From CAZAJT01 sp964485585 (lineage in GTDB: Bacteria; Patescibacteriota; Microgenomatia; UBA1406; GWC2-37-13): a DNA stretch of 18,994 nucleotides. The translations under genes and the position numbers were made by a program. Positions within the stretch are counted from its first letter, which is position 1. Every line of letters starts with the position of its first letter. The stretch lies in the NCBI GenBank assembly GCA_964485585.1, contig CAZAJT010000015.1:1-18994 (forward strand). Direction: 5' to 3'. The notes beneath the pieces are model-generated. The model did not search any database. It was not told the origin of the DNA and was given only the letters and a program-made list of their open reading frames with translations. Shown piece after piece: positions 6,795 to 14,117 of this stretch.

Positions 6795-7718
6795 CTATTC
6801 TTTCTTGTCTAAATGATGCAGTGATTTGATGTAGAAATAACTGATTGTGAAGATTGTAACGATCGGAGAGAGCCAGTGGGGAATATTGGCGCCAAATGCA
6901 TCCATTACCATGATGACTCCCAGAAACAAAATTGAATACATTGCGCCATTCTTTAAATACACATATCTTCTTATTCTTTCTATATTAGAAATGGTGAGCT
7001 GTCGAAGTACCAAGGCACCCAAACCATTACCGATCAATATTAAGGGAACCGATAAGGTAAAAGCAAAGCTACCCAGCACGCCATCTATGGAGAATGTGGT
7101 ATCGATAACTTCAAGATATAATAACTTACTCAAATCTGACATACCTGCTTGCGACTTGAGTAGACGTTGCTCTGCCAACTCTGCTTGTTGCTTAAACCCG
7201 TGCACGATAAAAAATATCGTGGAGCCTATTACTGCACCAAAAGCCAAGAATGGATCTGTTGCAATCGCCTGCCATACAATAGTGGCTAAAAGTATCGAAA
7301 CTACCGCGTAGAACCAAATTCCCTGAGCATGGAAGAAACGCTCACCAAAAAAACCATATTGTTTTTGCTCAAGAAATAACCAATGAAAAAATAAGAAAAC
7401 CAAAAAGGTGCCTCCGCCAATGAGCAGGATATGCGAAGACGTTTCCAATGTATGTGCTACCGCAGGATCATTGCTGAAAGCCGCTTTCAAAACACCGGTT
7501 AACCCGAGAGTCGGAGCAACAAACCACAATATTAAAAATGGTAATAATCCGCGCACTATAACAACCGCAACTAGCATCCCCCATACCAAAAACCATCTTC
7601 GTGCTTTCTTGCTCATGGTGGATAACACTTCTGCGTTAATAATTGCGTTGTCAACGCTACTGATGACCTCAAATAAACTTAAACCGAATACGATAAGAAG
7701 AATGGAACTGATATCCAT
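6795..7718 (-). CDS. TerC/DUF475-family integral membrane protein
   Basis: A 307-residue polytopic membrane protein with about seven or eight hydrophobic helices. The paired acidic membrane motifs typical of TerC-like proteins are present: FEVISSVDNAIIN near the N-terminus (15-27) and LEVIDTTFSIDGVLG around 200-215. Members of this superfamily are linked to metal ion export or tellurium-type stress resistance, often manganese or calcium handling. The exact ion cannot be told here. The closest match by motif is the DUF475 branch (COG2899). Unlike most genes in this window it has a Shine-Dalgarno-like GAAGGAAAA before the ATG and a good promoter next to the TTCTTAC boxes, so regulation by the local two-component system is plausible. 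Confidence 0.88.
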   Translation of the reverse strand: MDISSILLIVFGLSLFEVISSVDNAIINAEVLSTMSKKARRWFLVWGMLVAVVIVRGLLPFLILWFVAPTLGLTGVLKAAFSNDPAVAHTLETSSHILLIGGGTFLVFLFFHWLFLEQKQYGFFGERFFHAQGIWFYAVVSILLATIVWQAIATDPFLAFGAVIGSTIFFIVHGFKQQAELAEQRLLKSQAGMSDLSKLLYLEVIDTTFSIDGVLGSFAFTLSVPLILIGNGLGALVLRQLTISNIERIRRYVYLKNGAMYSILFLGVIMVMDAFGANIPHWLSPIVTIFTISYFYIKSLHHLDKKE

Positions 7719-7729
7719 AATTTTCCTTC

Positions 7730-7758
7730 ATTGTACTGATTTTGTCCCTTAATATCAA
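7730..7758 (-). promoter_or_regulatory. Promoter of the TerC/DUF475 gene
   Basis: On the minus strand TTGATA (7758-7753), a 17-nt spacer and TACAAT (7735-7730). The leader is only a few nt but contains GAAGGA about 6 nt before the ATG at 7718. The two TTCTTAC boxes begin 1 bp upstream of the -35 hexamer, a usual position for an activator. Confidence 0.65.
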
Positions 7759-7759
7759 T

Positions 7760-7777
7760 CTCTTACTCGTTTCTTAC
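7760..7777 (+). promoter_or_regulatory. Two 11-bp-spaced TTCTTAC boxes in the terC/GlsB intergenic region
   Basis: CTCTTAC (7760-7766) and TTCTTAC (7771-7777) are 11 bp apart start to start, on the same strand as the GlsB-like gene. A weaker TTCATGT lies in register at 7782-7788. The site lies between the divergent promoters and could control both. It matches the boxes at 3212-3240 and, on the opposite strand, 14174-14191. Confidence 0.5.
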
Positions 7778-7787
7778 CAGCTTCATG

Positions 7788-7815
7788 TTTACTTATTAAT
7801 TAGTACCGGTAAAGT
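7788..7815 (+). promoter_or_regulatory. Possible weak promoter of the GlsB-like gene
   Basis: TTTACT (7788-7793) and TAAAGT (7810-7815) with a 16-nt spacer are weak matches that lie about 10 bp downstream of the TTCTTAC boxes, so an activator may be needed. A short inverted repeat GGTAA-AG-TTACC (7808-7819) overlaps the -10 position. Confidence 0.3.
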
Positions 7816-7831
7816 TACCTTGAAATGAATG

Positions 7832-7842
7832 AAAGGAGGTGA
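7832..7842 (+). promoter_or_regulatory. Strong Shine-Dalgarno sequence of the GlsB-like gene
   Basis: AAAGGAGGTGA is complementary to nearly the whole anti-Shine-Dalgarno end of 16S rRNA and ends 6 nt before the ATG at 7849. This fixes the start and contrasts with the leaderless genes around it. Confidence 0.9.
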
Positions 7843-7848
7843 ATACAT

Positions 7849-8100
7849 ATGGATTTACTATTATTTATAGTGCTCGGTTTGGTGGCGGGATGGTTGGCTT
7901 CGGTAATCATGGGAACAAGCTCGTCACAGGGATTCCTCATGGATATTATTCTGGGTATAGTTGGAGCAATTATCGGAGGTTTCATTATGAATCTTATTGG
8001 TCGATCGGGTGTCACCGGATTTGATGTTTACAGCGTAGCGGTTGCGACACTCGGCGCAATCATACTTATCTGGGTTGGAAGGAGATTGCATCTTGGCTAG
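7849..8100 (+). CDS. GlsB/YeaQ/YmgE-type small membrane protein (transglycosylase-associated)
   Basis: An 83-residue membrane protein with three hydrophobic helices (about 2-20, 28-50 and 61-78) and Gly-rich faces (LGLVAGWLAS, ILGIVGAIIGGF), the normal size and layout of the transglycosylase-associated family. The molecular role of this family is not settled. In other bacteria members are induced by envelope, acid or general stress. The strong Shine-Dalgarno sequence implies high translation. It is divergent from the TerC-like gene and shares the TTCTTAC control region with it, which suits an envelope-stress role. Confidence 0.9.
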   Translation: MDLLLFIVLGLVAGWLASVIMGTSSSQGFLMDIILGIVGAIIGGFIMNLIGRSGVTGFDVYSVAVATLGAIILIWVGRRLHLG

Positions 8101-8463
8101 TTATCAGTTTCTCTTTTTCCTATGAAAAAACTAAGAACAAACAAGAAAACCATTATTCATGATTTTTTTGCGATTTTGAGTGCGCCATTACCATAGTGAC
8201 CGTCGTATAAAACTTAATTTTCGCATAATTCTTTTACACTAATTTGTCACTTTATAGTATTGGAACAATCCAATATAGTAGATTACTATCCTATAATCTT
8301 TTTATCACTCTAGAATTCTGCTTGATAACTGTGCCCATTGTTATATTTGAGGCTTTGTAACAATATAATTTGTACAATAATACGCGCGCTGTCTCTTCTC
8401 CTTAACTCTTGGATAAGAAATACCTTAATATAGTATTTGTTATTCTCCGACACAAAGGCTCGA
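8101..8463. other. Gene-free AT-rich stretch
   Basis: No plausible coding frame is seen in these 363 nt. They contain two adjacent small hairpins (8258-8289) and several TATAAT-like boxes (8292-8297, 8364-8369, TACAAT 8373-8378) with no matching -35 elements. No convincing terminator follows the GlsB-like gene. A small RNA is possible but unsupported. Confidence 0.5.
8258..8289. repeat. Two adjacent inverted repeats
   Basis: TATTGG-aacaat-CCAATA (8258-8275) and ATAGTA-gat-TACTAT (8275-8289) are perfect 6-bp stems that share one base. They are AT-rich and not followed by a T tract, so they are not evident terminators. They may be an RNA structure or protein-binding sites. Confidence 0.6.
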
Positions 8464-8763
8464 CTACTTCTTTTTTCTTATTTCAAGCTTCTGAAACCAT
8501 CCTCTTCGGAACATAACGGCAATCACCGCATACACGCCGATATCAATCCATGTTTCTTCTATTGATTCATTTGCCGGCTTTTTTCCTGAAGAGAGAAGAA
8601 ATTTAAGCCGCTGGATTTTTTCACTAATCCGAAATGCTATACCAAGCTCTGCTATCTCTAAAATATTTCCTTTACCATAATCATCATGTTTTTTGATAAA
8701 CATCATGGTGAGTTCACGACACACTTCTTCAAACGCTCCGTTTAGCGAATCTGGCTTTTTCAT
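8464..8763 (-). CDS. Small all-helical DUF1599/MazG-like protein
   Basis: A 99-residue protein whose layout fits the DUF1599 group (nucleotide-modification-associated, all-alpha NTP pyrophosphatase-like): FIKKHDDYGKGN near residue 22, then RISEKIQRL near 45, an acidic ESIEETWIDIGVYAVIAV at 67-84, and a basic tail. The spaced acidic residues resemble the magnesium-binding helices of MazG/dUTPase-type enzymes, so house-cleaning of non-canonical nucleotides is a reasonable guess. Some relatives are encoded by phages, but there is no other phage gene here. It has its own strong promoter and a very short leader. Confidence 0.78.
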   Translation of the reverse strand: MKKPDSLNGAFEEVCRELTMMFIKKHDDYGKGNILEIAELGIAFRISEKIQRLKFLLSSGKKPANESIEETWIDIGVYAVIAVMFRRGWFQKLEIRKKK

Positions 8764-8774
8764 AATTGTGACTT

Positions 8775-8803
8775 ATATTACGAATTATCAAACAGTCTGT
8801 CAA
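8775..8803 (-). promoter_or_regulatory. Strong sigma-70 promoter of the DUF1599-like gene
   Basis: On the minus strand a perfect TTGACA (8803-8798), a 17-nt spacer and TAATAT (8780-8775). The ATG at 8763 is 11 nt beyond the -10 box, giving a leader of roughly 4-5 nt. The -35 box lies 10 bp beyond the stop of the upstream GT-C gene. Confidence 0.75.
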
Positions 8804-8813
8804 GCGAAAGCGG

Positions 8814-11165
8814 CTACAATACCTCTATACTTTTAATTACTGATCCATAATTTTTTGAGTTCCCGCCATTTCCGATAGTAATCATAATGGTACCGGCAAC
8901 ATCAAGCCAGATTTCCCGAAACTCATTGAGCTCACGGCTACGTGCACCTTCCAGCAGAAACAGCTGTTTAGGTTCTGTTTCTCCTGGGGTAGATACTATA
9001 AGTGAACTGTCTTCCGTAAAAGGAGCGTAGATAATCTTAAGATAGTAGTGTGCATTACCTGCACCACTCTTTGGTATTTGCAGTTGAATGACTCCCGGAT
9101 TTTCCGGATTTCCTACGTGAAAAACATTAAACTCATTACTAAATGATATGTTATTTGTCCGTACTTGGCCGGATTCAAACAGTGAAGATATCATAGTAAC
9201 GTCGCGGCGCGAAAGAGTAATATGCGATTTTTTATCGTATCGTTGATCTTTTTGCAATGGCGATTTGAGTGCGCGGAAAAAATTGTTTACAAATACTGAG
9301 GTTGTCATTGGGGTGATTGTTCTATTGTAAAAAGTTTCCGCTTCAGATTTGAGTTTTTCTGCAAAATATTCATATTGAGATACGAGGTTTTTGGGAAATA
9401 ATTTCTTTTTTGCATCGAAAAATAATCTCTGATCCTCACGACTTGCATACGGTACCCAAAACTGTTCAAGAAAACCAAAGTATTCTCTCTCTGTGAGAAC
9501 AGAAGACTCTGTCTTGCGCGCACTGGCTGATGCGATATAATTGCGCTGCGCCGTATCTATAGTGCCTTTAACATCTTTTTGTACCAGTAGAGAAAAATCG
9601 TTAAGGAACTTTTGATTTGATACGTCGAATACCGGAATAAAACTTCCATTGCCGTCGTTGCGCTCTATATATTTGCTGAATTTCCCCGGTTCATAGAGAA
9701 AACGTGCGGAATCATTCCATTGTGCATATGGCGTATGACTGAATGAAGGTTTTCTGAAAAGAATATGCAAGTCTCCCCACCGGTGTGTTTCATGACCGCT
9801 AACGCCTCGCTCATCAATGGGGAGCCGAGCAAGATAGGAATCAATGAGATTTGATCCTACCACAGTTACAGCAGGTCCGGCTGCATAACCGAATAATCCA
9901 ATATTCCCGTTATTAACAGAGATGGGAATACTCATCTTCTCAGTGAGTTCTCGAAAATAATATCCACGTACTGCCCACCCAAGCTCTCCGGTAATCGGAG
10001 CCGCAATATACTTCCAATCTAAGCCGTTTTTAGAACGCAGGAAATGAAATCGCTCATCTTTAATTTTGCTCAACGGCTTATCAAAAATACTCGTGATAGG
10101 CATTTGCCATATGTTCAGAAGCAGTAAAACAACAATGATTGCCACTTGTGTTCGAATACTTTTTCCGAGGAAATCAACTTTTTCAAGAATATCATTAAAA
10201 GCAATCGCTATTAGAATTAGGCTCATAAACAGAAATCTCCCATGCATATAGTCACCTCCGGTGTACAGCACGTATCCGGCAAGCACCATAGCCAATACGA
10301 TGAGGTGAATTCGCCCAATAACCCATTCAGAATGTTTTCCGCTCCGATATATGCCCATCAAGAGAATGCTTCCCGCTGCGATAATCCAATGCACACTATA
10401 AGAAATGGAAACATCCCGCAGATATTGTATTCCCTGACTGAGATATAATGCTCCTCCTTTCTTTGCATGGAATGTGTTCGGGAATAGATCGCCGTAATAA
10501 CCCATACGAAAGATTTGGTAGGGTAACACTATGAGAAGAAATGGTATGACAAACTGTATTACCGGGAGCTGTAAAAAACGTACCGATTCAGGCTTTTTCC
10601 GAAAAAATAAGATTCCACAGTAATAAAACAATAAGTAAAGAAATATCAGAAACGTCTCGGGACGATTGACAACGAGAAGCGAGCTTACTATTCCGATTTG
10701 AAACGGTTTTTGTTGCAATCCATGCTTTTTAATGATTAGCGCAAGCACCGTAACAAGAAAAAATGACAGTGACGTTTCAAATCCACTCGTTGCGAAATCT
10801 CTGAATACCGAATTCGATATAAGAAAAATCACTCCTACCGGAAGAAGCATGTTTTTCTTACTGTCAAGAAATAATAGTAATACAATACTAGTAAGCGAAA
10901 AAAATAGACCGAGAAAGATTGCCGTAGGACGCAGCTCAAATCCTATAAACCTAAAAACTGCAAGAAGAAATATCCATAACGGATGGGTAAAACCTTCAAC
11001 CCGTTCTCCGAGATTGTAAACAAGACCATTACCGTGAACAAAATTCTCAATATACCGGAATGATATAAAAGCATCTTCACCTACCCATATTCTTGTGCCG
11101 ACAAGAATCAAAGCAAGTATTAATAGAACAATCTTCAAGAGTACTATCGTCTTCTCACGCTGCAT
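8814..11165 (-). CDS. GT-C superfamily membrane glycosyltransferase (AftB/ArnT-like)
   Basis: A 783-residue protein with about ten transmembrane helices in the first 360 residues and a large extracytoplasmic C-terminal domain. After helix 1 the segment GEDAFISFRYIENF (29-42) carries the acidic pair expected for the catalytic base of lipid-sugar-dependent GT-C enzymes. VEGFTHPLW, ATSGFET and GGDYMHGRF (303-311) match the actinobacterial AftB-like branch and many uncharacterised homologues. It should move a sugar from a polyprenyl-phosphate donor to a surface glycan or protein. The frame is open up to 11315, but this runs into the divergent aminotransferase gene. ATGs at 11180 and 11165 are both possible; 11165 is preferred because the -10 box overlaps the ATG at 11180. 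It is divergent from the sugar aminotransferase. Confidence 0.88.
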   Translation of the reverse strand: MQREKTIVLLKIVLLILALILVGTRIWVGEDAFISFRYIENFVHGNGLVYNLGERVEGFTHPLWIFLLAVFRFIGFELRPTAIFLGLFFSLTSIVLLLFLDSKKNMLLPVGVIFLISNSVFRDFATSGFETSLSFFLVTVLALIIKKHGLQQKPFQIGIVSSLLVVNRPETFLIFLYLLFYYCGILFFRKKPESVRFLQLPVIQFVIPFLLIVLPYQIFRMGYYGDLFPNTFHAKKGGALYLSQGIQYLRDVSISYSVHWIIAAGSILLMGIYRSGKHSEWVIGRIHLIVLAMVLAGYVLYTGGDYMHGRFLFMSLILIAIAFNDILEKVDFLGKSIRTQVAIIVVLLLLNIWQMPITSIFDKPLSKIKDERFHFLRSKNGLDWKYIAAPITGELGWAVRGYYFRELTEKMSIPISVNNGNIGLFGYAAGPAVTVVGSNLIDSYLARLPIDERGVSGHETHRWGDLHILFRKPSFSHTPYAQWNDSARFLYEPGKFSKYIERNDGNGSFIPVFDVSNQKFLNDFSLLVQKDVKGTIDTAQRNYIASASARKTESSVLTEREYFGFLEQFWVPYASREDQRLFFDAKKKLFPKNLVSQYEYFAEKLKSEAETFYNRTITPMTTSVFVNNFFRALKSPLQKDQRYDKKSHITLSRRDVTMISSLFESGQVRTNNISFSNEFNVFHVGNPENPGVIQLQIPKSGAGNAHYYLKIIYAPFTEDSSLIVSTPGETEPKQLFLLEGARSRELNEFREIWLDVAGTIMITIGNGGNSKNYGSVIKSIEVL

Positions 11166-11178
11166 AGGTATATCGCTC

Positions 11179-11188
11179 ATTATATAAT
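11179..11188. promoter_or_regulatory. Palindromic -10 element shared by two divergent genes
   Basis: ATTATATAAT is a perfect 10-bp palindrome, so it reads TATAAT on both strands (11183-11188 on plus, 11184-11179 on minus). The aminotransferase ATG (11197) lies 8 nt beyond the plus copy and the GT-C ATG (11165) 13 nt beyond the minus copy. No strong -35 box is seen on either side. Confidence 0.6.
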
Positions 11189-11196
11189 AAGCAGGT

Positions 11197-12297
11197 ATGA
11201 TCTCACTTGCTCGACCCATTATTGGCGCAGAAGAAATTGCTGCAGTTATCCGCGTGCTGCGGTCGGGGAATTTAACGCAGGGCATAGTCGTCCAGCAGCT
11301 TGAGAAAAGGTTCATGGAGCTATGCGGTACCTCTCATGCAGTTGCTACCAATTCAGGAACGTCGGCCCTCCATACGGCGATTTATGCGGCGGGTATTCTA
11401 CCCGGTGATGAAGTTATTACCACTCCCTTTACCTTTATCGCAACAGCAAACGCAGTAATCATGTCGGGGGCTCAACCGGTATTTGTTGACATTGATCCGA
11501 CTACGTTTAATATAGATGCCAGCAAAATCGAACAAGTCGTTACAAAAAGAACCAAAGCAATACTGGCAGTAAATTTATTTGGTCAACCCGCTGAGTATGC
11601 CGCTATTATGGCTATCGCTCGGCAGTACAATCTCATCGTGATTGAAGATGCAGCTCAATCAATTAATGCGCAATATCAGGGAAAAATGAGTGGCAATCTT
11701 GCTCATATCGGCTGCTTCTCACTTTATGCGACAAAAAATATCATGTGTGGAGAAGGCGGTATGATCACAACGAATAATGCGGTATTTGCTCAAAGAGCCC
11801 GCATGTTTCGCAATCATGGTCAGGATGAATATAAGCGCTATTTATATAAAGATCTCGGTTATAATTATCGCCTTACTGATATTCTCGCCGCGCTCGGCAT
11901 CGCGCAACTAAAACGGTTAAAAAAAATAACAAAAAAACGCCAATCCGTTGCGTCTTATTATACGACGGCTCTCAAAGATATCCCCGGCCTCATCCTTCCC
12001 CTACGGTTGCCGGACAGAACACATGTATACCACCAGTACACTTTGCGTGTCACCGATTCATTTCCGCTCTCCCGCAAAAAACTACAAGAATATTTGTTTC
12101 AGAAAGGGATTCAGTCAGCTATTTATTACCCGCAGGTGCTTTCAGAGTTCACTCATCTCGGACAAAAAAGCAGTAAGAAACGATTGTCGGAAGCGTATCG
12201 GGCCGCAGATGAATGTTTATCATTACCCATACATCCATTTCTTACTCTTTCTCATATCCACTCTATCAGCAGCGCGTTAACAAACATCTCAATATGA
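11197..12297 (+). CDS. DegT/DnrJ/EryC1/StrS-family sugar aminotransferase
   Basis: A 366-residue PLP enzyme of normal family length. It should convert a keto sugar nucleotide to the amino sugar, with glutamate or glutamine as donor. Visible residues are TNSGTSAL at 51-58 (phosphate binding), EDAAQ at 150-154 (Asp to pyridine nitrogen), the Schiff-base lysine K180 in SLYATKN, GEGG at 185-188, and NYRLTD at 223-228. The product sugar cannot be fixed from sequence. A Gfo/Idh dehydrogenase 1.6 kb away suggests a 3-keto route such as UDP-GlcNAc to UDP-3-amino-GlcNAc (GnnA/GnnB or WlbA/WlbE type). The start lies 8 nt after TATAAT. The stop overlaps the next glycosyltransferase start by 4 nt. Confidence 0.93.
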   Translation: MISLARPIIGAEEIAAVIRVLRSGNLTQGIVVQQLEKRFMELCGTSHAVATNSGTSALHTAIYAAGILPGDEVITTPFTFIATANAVIMSGAQPVFVDIDPTTFNIDASKIEQVVTKRTKAILAVNLFGQPAEYAAIMAIARQYNLIVIEDAAQSINAQYQGKMSGNLAHIGCFSLYATKNIMCGEGGMITTNNAVFAQRARMFRNHGQDEYKRYLYKDLGYNYRLTDILAALGIAQLKRLKKITKKRQSVASYYTTALKDIPGLILPLRLPDRTHVYHQYTLRVTDSFPLSRKKLQEYLFQKGIQSAIYYPQVLSEFTHLGQKSSKKRLSEAYRAADECLSLPIHPFLTLSHIHSISSALTNISI

Positions 12298-12998
12298 GGT
12301 CACTACGAAAATTAAGCGTCATATTCCCTTATTATCATGAATCTCGTCATACGTTGATACGAGGCATTGACTCTATGCAAACCTTTCTGAAAAAAGAGAA
12401 TGTCCCTCATGAGATAATCATCTCTCAAAATGGACAAAACCATAAAGTAACCATTGATAACCCTGTCGTCTCTGTCGTCTTTGATCGAAAACGTGGATTA
12501 GGAAGAGCGTTTAAAAACGCAATCAAGGTGGCAACCGGAGAATACTGCTATTTTATTTCGATTGAAATCCCGTTTAATTTCAGCGATCTAAAACGTATGC
12601 TCACCTTATACCAACACTATGATTTGTTGATTGGTTCTAAACTTCATCATGATTCCATTTATAAGATTTCCCCGTTGAGAAATTTTCTCAGTAGAAGTAT
12701 TAGTCTGACAGCAAAGTTACTCCTCCCCCGATTTACTGTCAATGACCCAAATGGTACTTTGTTTGGCAAAACTCATCAGATGCAGGAGTTTACTCGGGAA
12801 ATCAAAAGTAATGATTTTTTCTTCGGTACAGAGATGGTGTATCTCTATGCTCGTAACCGTTTAAAGATACGTGAAGTTCCTGTTAATTATATTAAAGACG
12901 ACACCGCTTCATCGGTTAATATTCTGGATGGGTTCAAATATGTCCTCCGATTGTTTTTGTATGCGTTTCAGATTCGATTCTCTCATGCAAAAAAGTAG
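12294..12998 (+). CDS. GT2-family glycosyltransferase with a degenerate DXD site
   Basis: A 234-residue cytoplasmic GT-A fold protein related to dolichyl-phosphate mannose synthase-like enzymes. LSVIFPYYHES at 7-17 matches the family's SVIIPAYNE start, and KRGLGRAFKNAIKVATGEY at 66-84 is the usual Gly-rich helix. VNDPNGTLFG at 149-158 matches the later DP-SG loop. The nucleotide/metal site where relatives have DAD or DXD reads SIEIP (89-93), so the first Asp is Ser and the second Glu. It may use another metal ligand or have lost normal activity. The frame is open from 12213, but the ATG at 12294, overlapping the aminotransferase TGA as ATGA, is the natural start. Confidence 0.87.
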   Translation: MRSLRKLSVIFPYYHESRHTLIRGIDSMQTFLKKENVPHEIIISQNGQNHKVTIDNPVVSVVFDRKRGLGRAFKNAIKVATGEYCYFISIEIPFNFSDLKRMLTLYQHYDLLIGSKLHHDSIYKISPLRNFLSRSISLTAKLLLPRFTVNDPNGTLFGKTHQMQEFTREIKSNDFFFGTEMVYLYARNRLKIREVPVNYIKDDTASSVNILDGFKYVLRLFLYAFQIRFSHAKK

Positions 12999-13000
12999 TT

Positions 13001-13948
13001 TTATTCCAATGCAATGCGTACCGCCTCTAATGCGTAAGATAAATCAGTGATAGTATGTGTCCTTACACACTGGATAAAATAGGCGAGTTCTTCTTTGAGC
13101 GGTTCCTTACGTGATATATATATTTCTTTTTTTGGAGACTGATACAGTGATATAAATTCTAAAAAGTTTCCATCTAATTTTGTTTGTACAAACTCGTCAT
13201 ATACAACCAGCTTCTGGGTAATATAATCAAGTTCAGCAAATCCTTTAGTACCGGTAAGATATAGTTTTCTCATTTTAATGGGGGTAATCCAGTTGGTTTG
13301 CACCATAGCCCTGGCATGATTATAGAAAATAAGAAACGAAGCGGTATCGGCAATATTATGGGTATATATTTTATTCTTTTCTGCCACTACTTTTACCGGA
13401 AACTCTTCAAGCAAGTAATTGAAGATGTCTACATCATGCACCGCCAAATCCAGCGCAACATCAGAACGATGAACTTTGGGAGGATTGACGCCGACTCGAA
13501 TAGCAAGTAAATTGATTATTTTTCCAAACCGGTTTTCTCCAACAAGATATTTGAGTTTTACCACTCCGGGATTAAACCGTTCGATATGACCAACCATTGT
13601 AGGCACCTGTTGTCTCTGCGCTTCACGAATGATAATTTTGGCCTCAGAAAACGAACTTGCAATTGGTTTTTCAACGAGTATCGGTATTTTGAGCTTGAGA
13701 CACGCCATAGCTACATCTTTATGAAGAAGTGTCGGTACAGCTATAGATATCGCTTCAGGTCTTTCTTTAACCAGCATTTCGCGGAAATCTTTGTAGTAGT
13801 GCGTATTGTATTTCTTTGCTACTACTTTCCCGACTGCAGAATTTGTATCGGCAACAGCAACAAGACTGGTTAATTCATGGTACACTCGCGCATGGCGTTC
13901 CCCCATGCTCCCAACACCAATCACCGCGGTTTTTATCTTCCGTCTCAT
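13001..13948 (-). CDS. Gfo/Idh/MocA-family NAD(P)-dependent sugar dehydrogenase
   Basis: A 315-residue oxidoreductase. The N-terminal Rossmann fold shows AVIGVGSMGERHA (8-20), and the family EKP motif with its catalytic-type Lys lies at 93-95. MVGHIERFNP (118-127) and DLAVHDVDI (167-175, H171) are typical of the branch that acts on UDP-N-acetyl sugars (GnnA/WlbA-like). It would oxidise C3 of UDP-GlcNAc or its uronate, giving the keto substrate for the DegT aminotransferase; pairing these two is inference from context. It is convergent with the GT2 gene, with only 2 nt between stops. The start may be leaderless from TTTAAT (13962-13957, 8 nt upstream), or use TATAAT at 13982-13977 with a longer leader. 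Confidence 0.9.
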   Translation of the reverse strand: MRRKIKTAVIGVGSMGERHARVYHELTSLVAVADTNSAVGKVVAKKYNTHYYKDFREMLVKERPEAISIAVPTLLHKDVAMACLKLKIPILVEKPIASSFSEAKIIIREAQRQQVPTMVGHIERFNPGVVKLKYLVGENRFGKIINLLAIRVGVNPPKVHRSDVALDLAVHDVDIFNYLLEEFPVKVVAEKNKIYTHNIADTASFLIFYNHARAMVQTNWITPIKMRKLYLTGTKGFAELDYITQKLVVYDEFVQTKLDGNFLEFISLYQSPKKEIYISRKEPLKEELAYFIQCVRTHTITDLSYALEAVRIALE

Positions 13949-13991
13949 GGATAATTATTAAACGGAGTAACACTTGATTATACTACATGAT

Positions 13992-14111
13992 TTAAATAAA
14001 TTTGCTTTCCTGTCGTGCCTGCTCATTGATATGGCGCCGTACCCCTGTTCTTGATCTGCTTATATATTTACATACCGGACAATAGTAAATAATTTCGGAC
14101 TGCGTTTTCAT
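13992..14111 (-). CDS. 39-residue CxxC microprotein
   Basis: This short protein is not one I recognise. The frame is open to 14219, but the ATG at 14111 has an excellent Shine-Dalgarno sequence (AAAGGAGGA, about 6 nt upstream), which fixes the start. The peptide has YYCPVCKYISRS at 9-20, then a basic RRH at 25-27 and a Gln/Glu-rich end. The pattern is C-x2-C-x12-H, like the first three ligands of a C2H2 zinc finger, but the expected fourth His or Cys is absent from the tail. It could bind zinc as a dimer, or act as a redox-active CxxC peptide. It is divergent from msrB and shares the TTCTTAC boxes. Confidence 0.65.
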   Translation of the reverse strand: MKTQSEIIYYCPVCKYISRSRTGVRRHINEQARQESKFI

Positions 14112-14117
14112 ATTGAT

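Noticed and set aside
8464..8763. Prophage remnant from the DUF1599-like gene
   Set aside because: No integrase, structural gene or attachment site is seen nearby, and the gene has a host-like promoter.
11166..11315. 50-residue N-terminal extension of the GT-C protein
   Set aside because: It overlaps the start of the divergent aminotransferase and covers the shared -10 palindrome; the first membrane helix begins right after the ATG at 11165.
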